This document shows, piece by piece, positions 1 to 9,650 of a DNA stretch of 64,000 nucleotides; position 1 is the first letter of the stretch; each line of letters opens with the position of its first letter. Source of the DNA: Clytia hemisphaerica (taxonomy: Eukaryota; Cnidaria; Hydrozoa; Leptothecata; Clytiidae). The notes beneath the pieces were generated by a model. It made no database searches, was not told where the DNA came from, and worked only from the letters and a program-made list of their open reading frames with translations. The stretch spans positions 58,207-122,206 of the forward strand of contig CACVBU010000855.1 in NCBI GenBank assembly GCA_902728285.1, read 5' to 3'. The position numbers were made by a program, and so were the translations under genes.

Positions 1-96
1 ATACACAGCCGTCTAAATTAGAGCTAACTTGAAACAAATAGATTCTGGATTGGAAATTGATTTGCTATCGCTGATAGAAATGCCAACTTGATCGAA

Positions 97-194
97 CCCA
101 GCTGGCACACATCGTTGTTTCAACGTTCATCTAACGTTATATGAACGTTGGGAACGTTAAATAAACGTTGAAACAATGTTGTGTGCCAGCTGGG
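97..194. repeat. AACGTT-rich palindromic element, copy 1
   Basis: A 98-bp inverted repeat bounded by CCCAGCTGGCACACA and its reverse complement. The interior is made of AACGTT words spaced by short A/T runs. Two further copies lie at 20553-20648 and 45195-45287, so this is a dispersed MITE-like family. No coding capacity is seen. Confidence 0.8.
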
Positions 195-343
195 AATGAG
201 ATAACATTATATTCAAATTTCTTTGTAATTCGACCTAAATATTGGTCTCCTCAACTAGAAAGTCGTATTTTGAAATCTTTTACTGGCCTTTACTGTTTCG
301 AAGGAAGTTATTGAATTAGAGTAATATAACAAAAGTGTTAAGT

Positions 344-647
344 CCCGGGGGGGGGGTACTACCCTTGTCGACCGACGGGGGTGCTCCCCTGTGGTTCGAA
401 AAATGGACCCTACGTGGGACTCGAAATTTGCGAAAAAAGTGACCCTGAATGGGACTGAAATTCAAAAATTTTCTCAAATTTTCTACTTTTTCCCCAAATT
501 TTCCAAAAAAAGGCACCCTACGAGGGACTGATTTTTCTATTTTGGTGTTTTTGCGACCCTACCTGGGACTCGTGGAGGTTAAAAAAGGTACCCTGACCAG
601 CGGAGCATCCCCGTAACCCATCTTGCCCTAGTACCCCCCCCCCCGGG
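344..647. mobile_element. G-run hAT-like MITE with 8-bp target duplication
   Basis: A 304-bp element with ends CCCGGGGGGGG...GTACTA and the reverse complement TAGTACCCCC...CCGGG. It is flanked on both sides by the direct repeat TGTTAAGT (336-343 and 648-655). An 8-bp target site duplication is typical of hAT-superfamily insertions. The interior repeats the word GACCCTA and related forms. Related intact copies with their own 8-bp duplications are at 28118-28395 and 39559-39721. Confidence 0.8.
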
Positions 648-679
648 TGTTAAGTAATTTCCGTTATTACCTGAACTAC

Positions 680-905
680 TCGGTTTTACAGTTGTCTCTC
701 TCTAATTCGAGCTTCAAGGGACTAAGACTTTTCTTTCGAATTATAGAGAGATTCGAATTATAGAAAGTAACTCAACCCACTTTCTGGTGAGAGGACCACT
801 GTTCTAGTTCGAATTACAAAGAGACTCGAATTATAGAGGTTCGAATTAGAGAGAGTTGACAGTAGTTCGAATGATAGGTGTTCGAATAAGGAAGTGTTGA
901 TTGTA
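680..905. repeat. TTCGAATTA-rich inverted repeat element
   Basis: The segment starts TCTCTCTCTAATTCGA and ends with repeated TTCGAATTAGAGAGAG and related words in the opposite orientation, the look of a degenerate short DNA-transposon derivative. Similar fragments recur near 24270-24775, 29240-29390, 33400-33530, 43850-43990 and 54490-54570. From about 905 to 1690 I see no gene and no clear element. Confidence 0.55.
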
Positions 906-1688
906 GTAAAATATTTTTGTATTGATTAAATTATCATTTCATATAAATTGTAAATATACTCTACTCTTCATAACTCCAAAATCAAGGAGATAAATTATGT
1001 TATGGAGGCTCGAGTAAAAGACTAGAAAAACTTTTCAACTAATGGAAATTCTGAGGTATATTATTTTTATGGACACATTTATTCATTTGAAAAGTATTAC
1101 TCTAATACAAATGATCACTTGTTATTCAAGTTCTCCCTGTATCCCACCCCTGCTCCGAATTTGATTAAAATTTGATCGAAATTTCGTCCCCAGTTGGAAA
1201 AATACCCTACAATGTCAGCCCCACTTGGAAATTTACGTTTGTCAATCAAATTTGATTTCATCCACATTTGAAATTCAATGCAAAATATACGCTCTAAAAC
1301 CATCCCCATTAGATTTTTTAAGCTTGAAACAATAGAATCTCTATCCGCATTTTACACCCTATAGTTTGTGGCCAAATGCAGGGCTGTGGTTTAAATTCAA
1401 CTTCTCTTATATCTTCCCTTCGAGGCGGGTAATGAAAAACGTTCGAAAGCTTCGCTCAGCAACCTCGTCCCCGTGCATCCCAGGCCCTATTTACGTTACT
1501 GATTGACGCCATACAATACCCTAGTGTGGGCTAATACGAGTTCCCCTCTCAGAGGGGGACTTCTCAAAACAATACGTAAAAAATTTGACTTTACAAAATT
1601 ACCCTGCAATGCAATGGTTTTCAATGGTATTCAATTCCAGGAACAAATAAAATCTGACCTTGGATTTTGATAATTACTTAATCAAAAT

Positions 1689-1815
1689 TTGGCCGGTCTC
1701 CACCTTTCGCGTGACATGAGGGGAAACGTTTTAACGTTTTTGTAAAACATTGGTCGATTGAAAAATGAAGCAATTCCTTTGGGCAAATCTGATGTAACGG
1801 TTTGAAAAAGTTGGC
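1689..1815. repeat. Partial GGCCGGTCTCCAC MITE
   Basis: The left end GGCCGGTCTCCACCTTTCGCG and the internal GGTCGATTGAAAAATGAAG/AAGCAATTCC blocks match the family also found at 24309-24541, 30987-31197, 34351-34600, 44041-44289 and 53872-54020. Only a partial copy is visible. From 1815 to 2231 I see no feature. Confidence 0.5.
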
Positions 1816-2231
1816 CAAATTTCACCCCTAGCAGTACTATACTTAACCCTATTAACCCCAACCTTTTTTGATTTTTGTAGCTCCCAGTGGGGGGGGGGTA
1901 GAATATACCACCCTCGATTATTATTGATTTAGAAGAGCTTTGCCCATAAAAATTGGCACAAATGTTCTCCATCATGACACAAACATGAAGAAAAAAAAAT
2001 TTGATGGTGTCATCCAAAAAGCGATGACGTCATCACAAAATTTCCACCTGTCGGGAAAAAGCAAAAATATATGGTTGTCAAAAATGTCTCTCATAGTCGA
2101 AGCAAATGAGATATTGAGATTCTGTTTAAAGATTCGGAAAGATAAAAGGTTCCCATTAAGATTTTTTGTTAAAGTATATGCTGAAAATGAGTAAAATTTT
2201 TAATTTTTTTTTATTTTTTTTTAAATCACAT

Positions 2232-3408
2232 TCACAGGAAAAAATTATTGATTCCCTAGCCTAGGGATTGTTCATTTTCAGATGTGGTTTTTTATTCGAT
2301 CACATTAGTCTAGAATTTTAAGTTCGGGAAAGTAAGGAAACTAGGGAAACCTATTTTCCCATGCTGGCAGTGTATTACCAATGTGTTAGTGAAAACAGAT
2401 TTCCACATGTGGAAAACTAATATTTTTAACATTCTAGTTACCCATTCAGAATTGCATCGGGAAATTAAAAATCCCAAGTTTTTCCAAACTGATTATGGAT
2501 GAGTCGGGAAAAGAGAGATCACGAGTTTTGGAAATGATTACTTCCTACAAGCTAGGGAAAGGAAATATCACGAATTGTGACCTTGCTTGCTTTATTCTAT
2601 TCTTTATCTGGATCGGGAAATGTGATTTCTTGAATTAGGGAAATAAAATGTCGATTTCCCAAACTCTTTAATTTGAGTGTATCCTTTAAACAATTAATTA
2701 AATCAGAATTTATTTTTCAAACCTTCAAATAAGACAATTCAATCAAAAATTTTAAACTGTCAGAAATTAGAGCCTAAGTTCGGGAAATTATTTTTTAGGT
2801 TAGGGAAAATTGATTTCCCTAACTTGTATTACGCATGCGTGAGAAAAAACCACAAGTGATTTTTCACTCAGAAGTGTTCGAGTCGTATGTAAAGCAAACC
2901 ATTATAAGGGTGTATTCGATCAGTGTGTAACACAACGCTAAAGGTGAGGCGTCCCGCCAGGGCGGCCTCATTCGTTCGCAATGGATCGGTGAGACGGGTT
3001 TGAGGTCATTAAGTTGGCTCTCTAGTGCAGTTCCACTGTTGTGACAAAAGTGCCGGGATTCTCAAAGTAGCGCAAGTACATGTCAGAACGAATGAGAGCT
3101 ATCGAACCAATGCTCACAGAATGATCGAATACATTTAATTATTTTACCAGCTTTCTATAAATCAGGATTTGATTCGTGAATATGGGTAACCCTATGGGGT
3201 TATATTGGGGTTCGCTCAAGAAAAGCACTTTTCAATAATAGGGAAATTTAACATCCCTAGGTAGTCATAAGATCGGGAAATTTAATTTCCATAACTAGGG
3301 AGCTGTTGCACCTTCCCTAGTTAGGGATTGGTTAGGGAAAAATCTAGATTTCCAGATCTGGAAATATACATTTCCATAGCCTAGGGAATCAAAAAAATTT
3401 TCCTGTGA
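2232..3408. mobile_element. 1.18-kb element with long imperfect terminal inverted repeats
   Basis: The ends read TCACAGGAAAAA...GATTCCCTAGCCTAGGGA on the left and the matching reverse complement TCCATAGCCTAGGGAATC...TTTTCCTGTGA on the right. The interior is rich in GGGAAA and CTAGGGA words on both strands and has no long open reading frame. I read it as a non-autonomous DNA transposon. Its right end also begins each copy of the 6.32-kb tandem unit, so the left breakpoint of that duplication falls inside this element. Confidence 0.7.
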
Positions 3409-6235
3409 TTGTTAATACCTATCACCTGTCAAAATTTGAATATGATTGGATCAATAGTTCAGAAGTCATCACAATTTTAAAAATTTGAGTTTTAAGCGAT
3501 TTTAGCTTGGTTTTATGTCATGATTTACAATGAAATCATAAAACCTGACCTTGAGAACCTATGACCCTAAATATTTACACAAGTACCTCGAAAAGTTCAA
3601 AAAAATTTCGAGTTTTATTTTTGTGATGACGTCATAAGGACGTCACAAAACTGAAATTATGACGTCATATGCAAAATTTCTCGGAAAAAATAACTTGGGA
3701 ATTCCAGGCACCCGCCCTAGTAAAGCCTCCGTTTTCAATAGGCTGCTGGCATAACGGATTCGTGCTCCTATACTACCTGGGGTTTTGTAGAGGTGTCTGA
3801 TGCGATTCAGACTACCGTTTCATAGGGGCCGTCCATATGGTACGTACGTACTAAAATGTCAAACATCGAGTACCCCCTCCCCCTGTACGCAAGCGTACGC
3901 AAATGGCTATAGTATACCCCCTGGTACGAGCCCTGGTAGGTAAGTACGTAATTTTTAATTTACTCCTCCCCCCCCCTTAATAAAAAACGCAAAGATTACA
4001 TCATGAATATCAAGAATATCAGATAAAGATGGTAGACACTTGCAGATAAAAAAATCATCAACTTTCGATTTCAACAAATTTCAAGCAGAACGAACGAGCA
4101 GACTTTTCCTTTTTTGCTGTGATCAGCTGAAAAAAAACTTATGGTGCAAGCCAAATTTTATACATATTTCACTGGATTGAGTCAATGATCAACATCTAGA
4201 CTGGTTGGATTTAGTAAAGGTCTTGAAAGGTAAGCATTTTTACTGTTGTAAGACAAATGTAATAAAAATATTCTGATTGGATGAACACCGCTCTCTAACA
4301 AACAGCTTGGTAAATACTGTGTGTTTCCATTTCAAGAAATGATGCGCAAGTCATTTATGACTCAAGAAATCAACAAGAGAAACCAATAAAAGATCAAAGT
4401 CAAAGAGAAAAGTGTGAAAAAAATGACACTAATAGTGACACTAATCTTGGTGGGGATTTGCCAAACTCAAAATTAAGTGGCGGGTTTCATGAGATTTCGT
4501 GTGGTATATATAGTGGGGCATATGGTATTTCGGAAATGTGGAAATCAACCTTTTCTTCTTCAGAATTTTGGAAATACACTTCATCGGAAATTCCACAAAA
4601 ACAATCGCGCTAAAATGGATCCTTTGAAATTGGGAGATAAACATAAAATGTAGCGCGAGTAGCGCTAAAAGTTCCAGCGTAAAACAAGAACTCATTTGCT
4701 TATATCTGGCTTGTTTATATGTTCCTAAAAATACACTGAATTTGAAAAAAACAAACAAAACAAAGCTTTCATTCAAGATGCTAGCAGAAGCTATAAGAAA
4801 GAGAAAAACAACAACTTTGGCGGTTCTTCAGTTGATTTGGAGGCTCTTTTGGCATCAATATTTTGGGTTTTTTGTAAGTATTTTTGCCTGAAAACCGCAA
4901 TATCGCGTTTTGTTTACATCCCAAAAAGTGTTGCATAGCAACAACGCGAGGAGGTGGAATTTCCGACAGTTACATCAAAATGCCTCGAAAATGTCAATAT
5001 GAAAATTGCGTAATCAGAGAACGTATGTCTCGCTCATTATAAAAAGGCCAAGACAAACTTTCAATAATTGGATTGTAACATCGAGTTAAGTCTCTTTTGT
5101 TAAGTCACCAGGGGGTAAATAAAACAGACCTTGATACATTTATCGTTCGTTTCAACTTGACAATTCGTTTAAAACTCAGCCTCCTAAATATTTGGGGTAG
5201 GTAAAATATATACAAAGAAATTCATACTTTTCCAACCCGGCGAATCTTTAAAAAAGAAGCGAACAATAAAATATAATTACCCTTTCCAAATAAACCTCTT
5301 CGGTGGCGAGTGTAGTCTACTCTAAAATTTATGTGATGGGAGTTTAACATAGTAATGTAATGTTGTTTGGGGAATTATGAAGTTCTCTGGAATTTCGATT
5401 GCATTTATTCAAGTTGATTTTTTATGACTTCTAATGGTACTTTTTCTAACGAGTTTGATTACTCTGTTCTCACACTTATGTCTTTTTTTTTCGAGTCCTT
5501 TTCCGTGATTGCTTTTATTTATATTTTTAAAGACAGGTAAGAAGGCATATTGATGTAACTGTCCGATGAGGTGTATTGGGCAAAATTCCTTCTGTATTTT
5601 GGAATGTGTTTTTGTGATCTCGCTAAGTCTCATTTTTGTTTTAGATTTTCAGCTTGAAAACAAAGGCAGGTAGGAACGTTTGGCGAGTTCCTGTACACGG
5701 CCGCAATCAAATAAATCATCCTCACTCTTAAAGAAATTACGTTTGCGTCTTTTTTTACCGTTTTTTGCCTAGAAGATTTAGCAAACATTGTATATAAGTA
5801 TAAAGGAGACTGTGCCTTTAATTGGCTGTAAAAAATCTCTGCGTCAGTAGAAATTTCTCCAACTTTCAACAATGATAGTTAACACACCTATTTAAACAAA
5901 ATTAACCAGCGCATTTTTTATCTTTCTACTTCTTCATCTTCAATGGAGCTCTAAAAATCTAATAGAATTTTTTAGGCACATAAGATGTTCTTATAATTGT
6001 GAAATGTTGTTCGCGCTTTCGCCATTTTGGAGTTTTGAGGTTGGCCAAGTTGAGGCATAGTAAAACACTTCATTTTTGAATACCAAATGGATATGATGTT
6101 TTTGTCAAAGTGACACTGCATATTTTGCAAAACTTTTCATTTTCTGCTCTTAGCAGCTCTTAGAAAATATTTATGGATTCTTTGCTTTCTCTGGATGCAT
6201 ATAAAAATGACTTTGAAATATTTATCTCTTTTTAG

Positions 6236-6330
6236 ATCTGTCTGAGCTTTTTCTACCAAGATCATGTACTACAGATTTTCCAGACCCGGATGACTTACTA
6301 AATTTTAAACTCACAATCCCACCAGATGAG
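6236..6330 (+). pseudogene. Orphan UBC12/UBE2F-like E2 exon (copy 1)
   Basis: Between a TTTTTAG acceptor and a GAG|GTTTAT donor, this 95-bp segment (phase 1 entry) translates to a peptide containing [18 protein letters not shown]. That closely matches the second exon of NEDD8-conjugating E2 enzymes (UBE2M/UBC12, also UBE2F), which carries the start of the UBC fold and ends at the same PDE|G boundary. I found no exon for the catalytic HPN...C part in the following 2 kb, nor a convincing MIKLFSLK-type first exon upstream. A weak upstream candidate with a good donor (GTAAGT at 4874) exists but is not recognisable. I therefore call a gene fragment. The alternative is one exon of a gene with unrecognised partners. 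Confidence 0.55.
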
Positions 6331-6955
6331 GTTTATAATTTTTTTCATTTACAATTTTTCTTAATGAACTTTTTTCTATGTTGGAGTGCATGGTGTAACT
6401 TGCACAAAAACAAACTGTTGGCTGATCATATTGGGCATTTTGGCGTTACCACCCTGAAAGCGGCGGGTGCTTTCATCATTCCGCAACTCTGTCCACCATT
6501 TTAAATGAGTTAACAATAGATCCAAAAGGGCGCCCTCATCAAGGAAGATCATTTATTCTGGTCTCCGGCTTTGGGAAGTAGTAATGTTTTTGATTGTTTT
6601 CAATGGAAAATGGTAAGAACTTAAGTTTACTAATGTCATTTAGTTTTTGCTGGCTTATAGAATGGCAGGATCCTGGATGGTTTCCCTAACTGAAAGGTAA
6701 AAGAGACAAAAATTGGGGGCAAGATTGGGGGCATTTGTCTTCATTATTCTGTTTTTCAATGCAACTTTGCTAGACTACTGTAAACAAGACAAACCAAAAC
6801 ATAATGACATCACAGTGAATTGGTCTATTGGAAATAGAAAAGAGAAAAGAGGTAAGTCTAGCCTAGCCTAATTGTCAGCTTTCGGGGGGCATAAAAAGAA
6901 TGTGAGAGCTTATTTGTATCAAAAACAAAACACACGGTGTTTACCAAGCTGACAA

Positions 6956-7090
6956 ATTCTGATTGGTTGAAAGTCTCCAACTTCGAGATTCTGATTGGAT
7001 TATTTTCTGTGCAGTTCTCTGATTATTTCCTGTGTCAAGGCTAAATTCTGATTGGTCGAAAGTTTCTGAATGTGAATTCTGATCGGATAA
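6956..7090. repeat. Cluster of ATTCTGATTGG words
   Basis: Copies of ATTCTGATTGG or ATTCTGATCGG occur at 6956, 6988, 7045 and 7076, about 30-57 bp apart. ATTGG is the reverse of the CCAAT box, so promoter activity is possible but unproven. The same block is repeated in the second unit near 13279-13413. From 7100 to 8238 no gene or clear element is seen. Confidence 0.4.
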
Positions 7091-8285
7091 AAACCTGGTA
7101 AGAAAACAATAGTATGTTTAAGTATTCTACTAATCCCAAAACCCTAAAGATTTCCAGGGTTTTTCTTTACTTTGTATTACGATAATTAAAGTCTACAAAT
7201 CACAGAGAAAAAAACCCAACATAGAGAAGGTGGTTTTTAAAATGCAGAATATGACGGTGTGAATCTTTTTGTAATTCTATATTTCGATTCTTTCTCTTTC
7301 TCCCTGTAACTATGCATGGAGTGTCCATTGCTAATATGTTAAAAACGAAACTAATTGTACGGCAAAAATTCCTCAAAAATAGCAATTTTTTTCGTAATAG
7401 CTCAAATATTGATATTTGACTGTATATACTGAAAATGCAAAAATCAAAAAATACCAACTTTTGCTGATGTATCTTTGGCCCAGATTTGATAAAGATTGGA
7501 AATGTACTTTTTATAATATATTGCATTATAACCTAAATATAACTTTTTTGATCTGTTTTGATTATTTGTTTTTGGGGTGATATTAATGGGACACAACCTA
7601 ATTCAAAAGCTTCAAGGTATATATAGTATAGGAACTTTTGATTCCTAAGTGGATCTCTGAATATGTTCAATCAATGGATTACAGTGCGATCAGTTCGATA
7701 ACCCAATTTTGTTTAAGAAGTTTGCGCCGCACGCTCCAACAAATATAAGCTTCTGTTCAAATCCAGATTCGGAATATAAATTGGGAAATTACTTTTGGTA
7801 CAGGGATTACATACTTTTACTGTATCCTTTTCAACGGCATCACCAGGGTGGTTTTGTTGGGGTGTAGTATATCACCACGCGGCCACAGGCGAATTGCAAC
7901 AAAGGGGCTACAGACTTCATTCTGTATAGACAAATATATGGGTAGATAATCCATAAGTCCGGGACCTGTTGGATGGTTATCTTGTCCTACCTGAAGGTAG
8001 AGGTGAGGATTGGATATCATCAAACTATTCGAACTTTTTTTAAATGACCAAACTAATTGAACTCCTATTGCTTCAAAAATTGTGAGAGTTTGATTAGATT
8101 CATTGGTTCCATTGGCTTGACAAGTTCGACTGATCAGGTCAGGCCTAAAGTCACCTTTACTTTCCTAAGAATGAACAAAGATTAAATCTGGTCAATCTTG
8201 ATATTTCAAACCTAAATTCTCTCTTTTTCATTAATCAGGAAACATTGAAAAATCAAGTCACTGAAACTAAACATATAACAGGAAA

Positions 8286-9149
8286 ATGGAAAGCTCTACA
8301 ATTGGAACACTAAATGAAGATGATTTATTTCATATGTTTGGTTTTTTGCACCCAAATGATCTTTTTGCTTTTGCTCTCACTTGCCAAGAAATGAAAGGCA
8401 ACATTTACAAATTTTGTGAAACCAAGAAATTAAAGAATCATGAATTTTTTGAAAGAACACATTATCTTTCACCAAAAGAAATCAAGCTAAAAAATCAATT
8501 GACAACATTTGAATCACCTTTGCTAAGTTACAAATTGGCTAAGCTATACAATGATCGTGTTCGAATATCATGTGCGGATGTTGATTTCTTTCCACATTAT
8601 GATAACCCATCATATTTTTCGAAAGAACAGGATACTTTGCTGGAACATGACGTTTTGAGGCTTACATCATTCTTTTGGCTAGAGATCAAACATACTTTCA
8701 AAAATGTCAACCCTGGTCGATATAAATATATTATGAGAATGAAATTTGGTGAAAACTTTCGTTGGCCAAGTTATTATGGAGATGATAAGTTAGTGAAATT
8801 CAGAACCTCATGGAAAAATAATAAAGATTCACCTACTTGTGATAATGAAGTTCGATTCAAATCAGGTGATTGGGCAAAAATTAAAAAGTATTTAGATGAT
8901 GGAGAAGTTTTTGACGGTTTTCCTGTCGGTTGTTCCTTCCAAAATCATGATAAAGCGTCTGGTTGGTTTGATTTGGTAATGGATGAACCAATTGTTTTGA
9001 AGAGTAATACAAATAAAGTCTTCTCCCAATTTTTGGATGTTGAGAACAAGTCATGGAAATCTGGTATTATTTGGGATTATATTGAGTTGAATCCATTTTA
9101 TGCTGGTCACGAAGAAGAATCTACAGGAATAAAAAAGCAATTTAATTAA
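8286..9149 (+). CDS. F-box protein with phloem-protein-2-like (Nictaba-type) domain, copy 1
   Basis: Intronless 287-aa gene. Residues 8-40 form an F-box (LNEDDLFHMFGFLHPNDLFAF), the motif that binds SKP1 in SCF ubiquitin ligases. Residues about 90-272 match the plant PP2/Nictaba fold: the W-L-E-I motif at 131-134, an aromatic and basic strand (YKYIMRMKF), SGWFDL at 225-230 and the diagnostic WKSGIIWDYIEL at 257-268. In plants, F-box/Nictaba proteins are thought to present glycosylated substrates to SCF complexes. By analogy this would be a cytosolic or nuclear glycoprotein-directed adaptor; that role is inferred. ATG at 8286 is the first in frame. A pyrimidine-rich acceptor ending at 8238 suggests a spliced 5' UTR. 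AATAAA words follow near 9602. The predicted protein is identical to copy 2. The animal FBA domain was considered but fits worse. Confidence 0.85.
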   Translation: MESSTIGTLNEDDLFHMFGFLHPNDLFAFALTCQEMKGNIYKFCETKKLKNHEFFERTHYLSPKEIKLKNQLTTFESPLLSYKLAKLYNDRVRISCADVDFFPHYDNPSYFSKEQDTLLEHDVLRLTSFFWLEIKHTFKNVNPGRYKYIMRMKFGENFRWPSYYGDDKLVKFRTSWKNNKDSPTCDNEVRFKSGDWAKIKKYLDDGEVFDGFPVGCSFQNHDKASGWFDLVMDEPIVLKSNTNKVFSQFLDVENKSWKSGIIWDYIELNPFYAGHEEESTGIKKQFN

Positions 9150-9276
9150 ATGGATGAAGTCTGCCATAAACAATTTAAAGTTTTGGTAAAAGAACACAAA
9201 AGAATGACAATGGTAATCACCATGATTTGAGTGTGTAATTTGAGGACAAGAAAACCCTTCTAATTTGTTTCTTCCC

Positions 9277-9350
9277 CGGGAGGGGGAGGGGTACTACCCT
9301 TGCCGACCGATAAGGGGTGTGCCGCTGAAGTTTGAAAAATGGACCCTATA
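9277..9350. repeat. Truncated G-run MITE after F-box/PP2 copy 1
   Basis: CCCCGGGAGGGGGAGGGGTACTACCCTTGCC and the following GACCGATAAGGGG block match the left part of the hAT-like G-run family, but no right end is present. The same relic follows copy 2 at about 15598-15670. Confidence 0.6.
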
Positions 9351-9597
9351 CTTTTCTTCTGTTCTTACTTTTTTTGTTTAATAAGTGTTTTCATGTATTA
9401 TTTCAGTTCTTATTTTTTTCGAGTTGATTTTTGTTAGTAGCCATAAATATTCATAGGAACAGGTATATTTACCTCTCTGAAGGATTCCTTGTTCATAAGC
9501 TCATAAAAAAATTATCGACAATTTGACAAACCTTTTCCTTGTTAATGTGAATTTTTTTGTAGACACTAAATTTTGCATCCATTTCTCAGAAGAAAAT

Positions 9598-9650
9598 GAA
9601 AAATAAAATAAAACATTGAATCAACCAGAATAGAAGATTTGATTAAACCA
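9598..9650 (+). pseudogene. Orphaned 5' leader of the F-box-less PP2 gene
   Basis: The last ~50 bp of unit 1 are the same sequence that leads into the third gene at 15921-15973. In unit 1 the leader stops 28 bp before where that gene's ATG would be and joins the start of unit 2. It marks the right breakpoint of the duplication. Confidence 0.7.

Larger units (their letters stand above)
3330..9650. repeat. 6.3-kb tandem duplication, copy 1
   Basis: This 6,321-bp unit begins GGTTAGGGAAAAATCTAGAT and ends GATTTGATTAAACCA. It is followed directly by a second copy at 9651-15973. The unit contains a transposon end (3330-3408), a GTACGTACGTA-type repeat (about 3825-3995), a UBC12-like orphan exon, an F-box/PP2 gene and, at its 3' edge, the truncated leader of the downstream F-box-less gene. 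Differences between copies that I noticed are few and mostly one-base homopolymer changes, for example the C run near 3967 versus 10288. Confidence 0.95.

Noticed and set aside
4441-4776. Minus-strand ORF of 111 codons
   Set aside because: Broken by one-base run differences in the second copy (10811-11101), as expected for noncoding DNA.
4980-5040. Short peptide MPRKCQYENC resembling the start of a THAP domain
   Set aside because: Stops after 20 residues and no further THAP residues follow; too short to support.
5409-5872. Two adjoining minus-strand ORFs (80 and 74 codons), repeated at 11734-12197
   Set aside because: No recognisable domain and no splice logic; they are present twice only because the whole unit is duplicated.
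8286-9149. Vertebrate-type FBA (FBXO2/NCCRP1) domain
   Set aside because: The expected FBA tryptophan and YEL/HGG motifs are not seen, while the PP2 end motif WKSG-I---IEL is clear.
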